Shown here one piece after another: positions 63,560 through 64,000 of a DNA stretch of 64,000 nt (positions are counted from its first letter, which is position 1; each line of letters begins with the position of its first letter). The notes under the pieces were generated by a model. It saw only the letters and a program-made list of their open reading frames with translations. It was not told where the DNA came from and ran no database searches. The stretch is taken from NCBI GenBank assembly GCA_021498095.1, contig JAIZWK010000001.1, positions 1 through 64,000 on the forward strand. The letters are read 5' to 3'. The position numbers and the translations under genes were made by a program. This stretch comes from Candidatus Harpocratesius repetitus. Its GTDB lineage: Archaea; Asgardarchaeota; Lokiarchaeia; Sigyniarchaeales; Promethearchaeaceae.

Positions 63560-63737
63560 AACTCGAAATTTGAGCATTTCTCCTCTTTTTTAATTGCTCT
63601 TTATGATTATTTGAAAGTTTTAGAAAATGCCCATATTGGATCGGTCAAGGAATGAATATAATTGATTATTTTTCCCTTTTCCATTGAATTCATATCCTCA
63701 CTGGAATTTAAAAAAAGAGAATAAAGCCAGTTATCTA

Positions 63738-63983
63738 TTAGTTTGTTGTATGTTTTGTATTTTTTCCCAAGTCCTGCAGCTTTTCCTTAGCTTTTTTTAT
63801 CACTATTTTCTTTGCTTCTTCAATAGCGATGTCTTTTGCTTGGTTTAATACAATTTTTGTGACTTCATTTTCGGCAATTTCCTTAACTTTTTCTTTAGCT
63901 ATTTCAAGTTTAGGTTTTGATGCTTCAGCAGTTTCTTTTGCTTTCTCTCCCAGCTCACGGGCTTTTTTTTTCGTTACTTCCAT
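63738..63983 (-). CDS. Small amphipathic-helix (LEA/apolipoprotein-like) protein
   Basis: An 81-aa protein made almost wholly of Lys, Glu and Ala with an 11-residue-like amphipathic rhythm ('KKARELGEKAKETAEASK', 'AKDIAIEEAKKIVIKKAK'). It resembles late-embryogenesis-abundant or apolipoprotein-type helices that coat membranes or protect proteins. A good ribosome-binding site, aggag, lies 8 bases before the ATG. Specific function unknown. Confidence 0.6.
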   Translation of the reverse strand: MEVTKKKARELGEKAKETAEASKPKLEIAKEKVKEIAENEVTKIVLNQAKDIAIEEAKKIVIKKAKEKLQDLGKNTKHTTN

Positions 63984-64000
63984 TGTTTTTTCTCCTAATT

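Overview
The window is a low-GC stretch, roughly 30% GC by eye, from an archaeon that is almost certainly a member of the Asgard group (Promethearchaeota). Archaeal markers are an Spt5 with an acidic tail, an eL22-like ribosomal protein, an archaeal RuBisCO/ribose-1,5-bisphosphate isomerase pair, a RecJ-like DHH nuclease with an OB fold, and surface proteins with Ca-binding repeats. The Asgard signature is a set of eukaryote-like proteins: a GOLPH3/GPP34-fold protein, a Ras-superfamily GTPase with a C-terminal zinc ribbon, a Rag/Gtr-type GTPase with its C-terminal roadblock domain, and a membrane protein ending in a roadblock/longin-like domain. The exact lineage (Lokiarchaeia or Heimdallarchaeia) cannot be settled from this window alone.

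Layout. 0.1-9.5 kb is mostly core genome: Spt5, a winged-helix protein, a CitG-family protein, eL22, a low-complexity zinc-ribbon protein, then RuBisCO and R15P isomerase as a same-strand pair of the archaeal nucleoside/AMP salvage route. 9.7-15.9 kb holds a GATase-like/MOP-flippase fusion, a decayed metallo-beta-lactamase, an alpha/beta hydrolase with a Cys nucleophile, a LarA-like protein and a Nudix hydrolase. An intact insertion sequence (15926-17410) with terminal repeats and a 6-bp target duplication sits immediately upstream of the Nudix gene. 17.5-21.6 kb holds a metallo-beta-lactamase and then the eukaryote-like trio GPP34, Ras-like GTPase and Rag-like GTPase. 21.7-30.7 kb has a metallophosphoesterase, a large solitary adenine methyltransferase, glpA-glpB, and a multi-pass membrane protein.

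31-47.9 kb mixes transposase debris, a 7TM-roadblock protein, a secreted caspase-like peptidase, an MFS transporter, an AbiE-type toxin-antitoxin pair, the DHH nuclease, a flavodoxin-like protein and two divergently transcribed surface proteins: a family 5 binding protein and a beta-helix protein. 48-53.9 kb is an accessory island with an unrecognised two-gene cassette (631 aa + 332 aa), a broken insertion sequence and an internally deleted paralogue of the binding protein. 54.4-61 kb is a block bounded by inverted ~135-bp repeats. It carries an FtsX-type ABC exporter, its divergent MarR regulator with a clear palindromic operator candidate, an RNase III and two flavoprotein genes. 61-63.1 kb contains a truncated membrane gene, a mobile repeat and a collapsed second copy of the two-gene cassette.

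The most notable non-gene structure is a family of three ~311-bp non-coding elements (29556, 42528 and 61273). They have matching ends (GAGG...CCTC), and two copies are flanked by 4-bp duplications, so they look like miniature transposable elements. The best candidates for undescribed biology are the GPP34/Ras/Rag locus, whose Rag-like GTPase has altered nucleotide-binding motifs, the duplicated A/B cassette of unknown function, the shared IPGYS C-terminal signal of the surface proteins, and a two-domain flavoprotein that may depend on a -1 frameshift.
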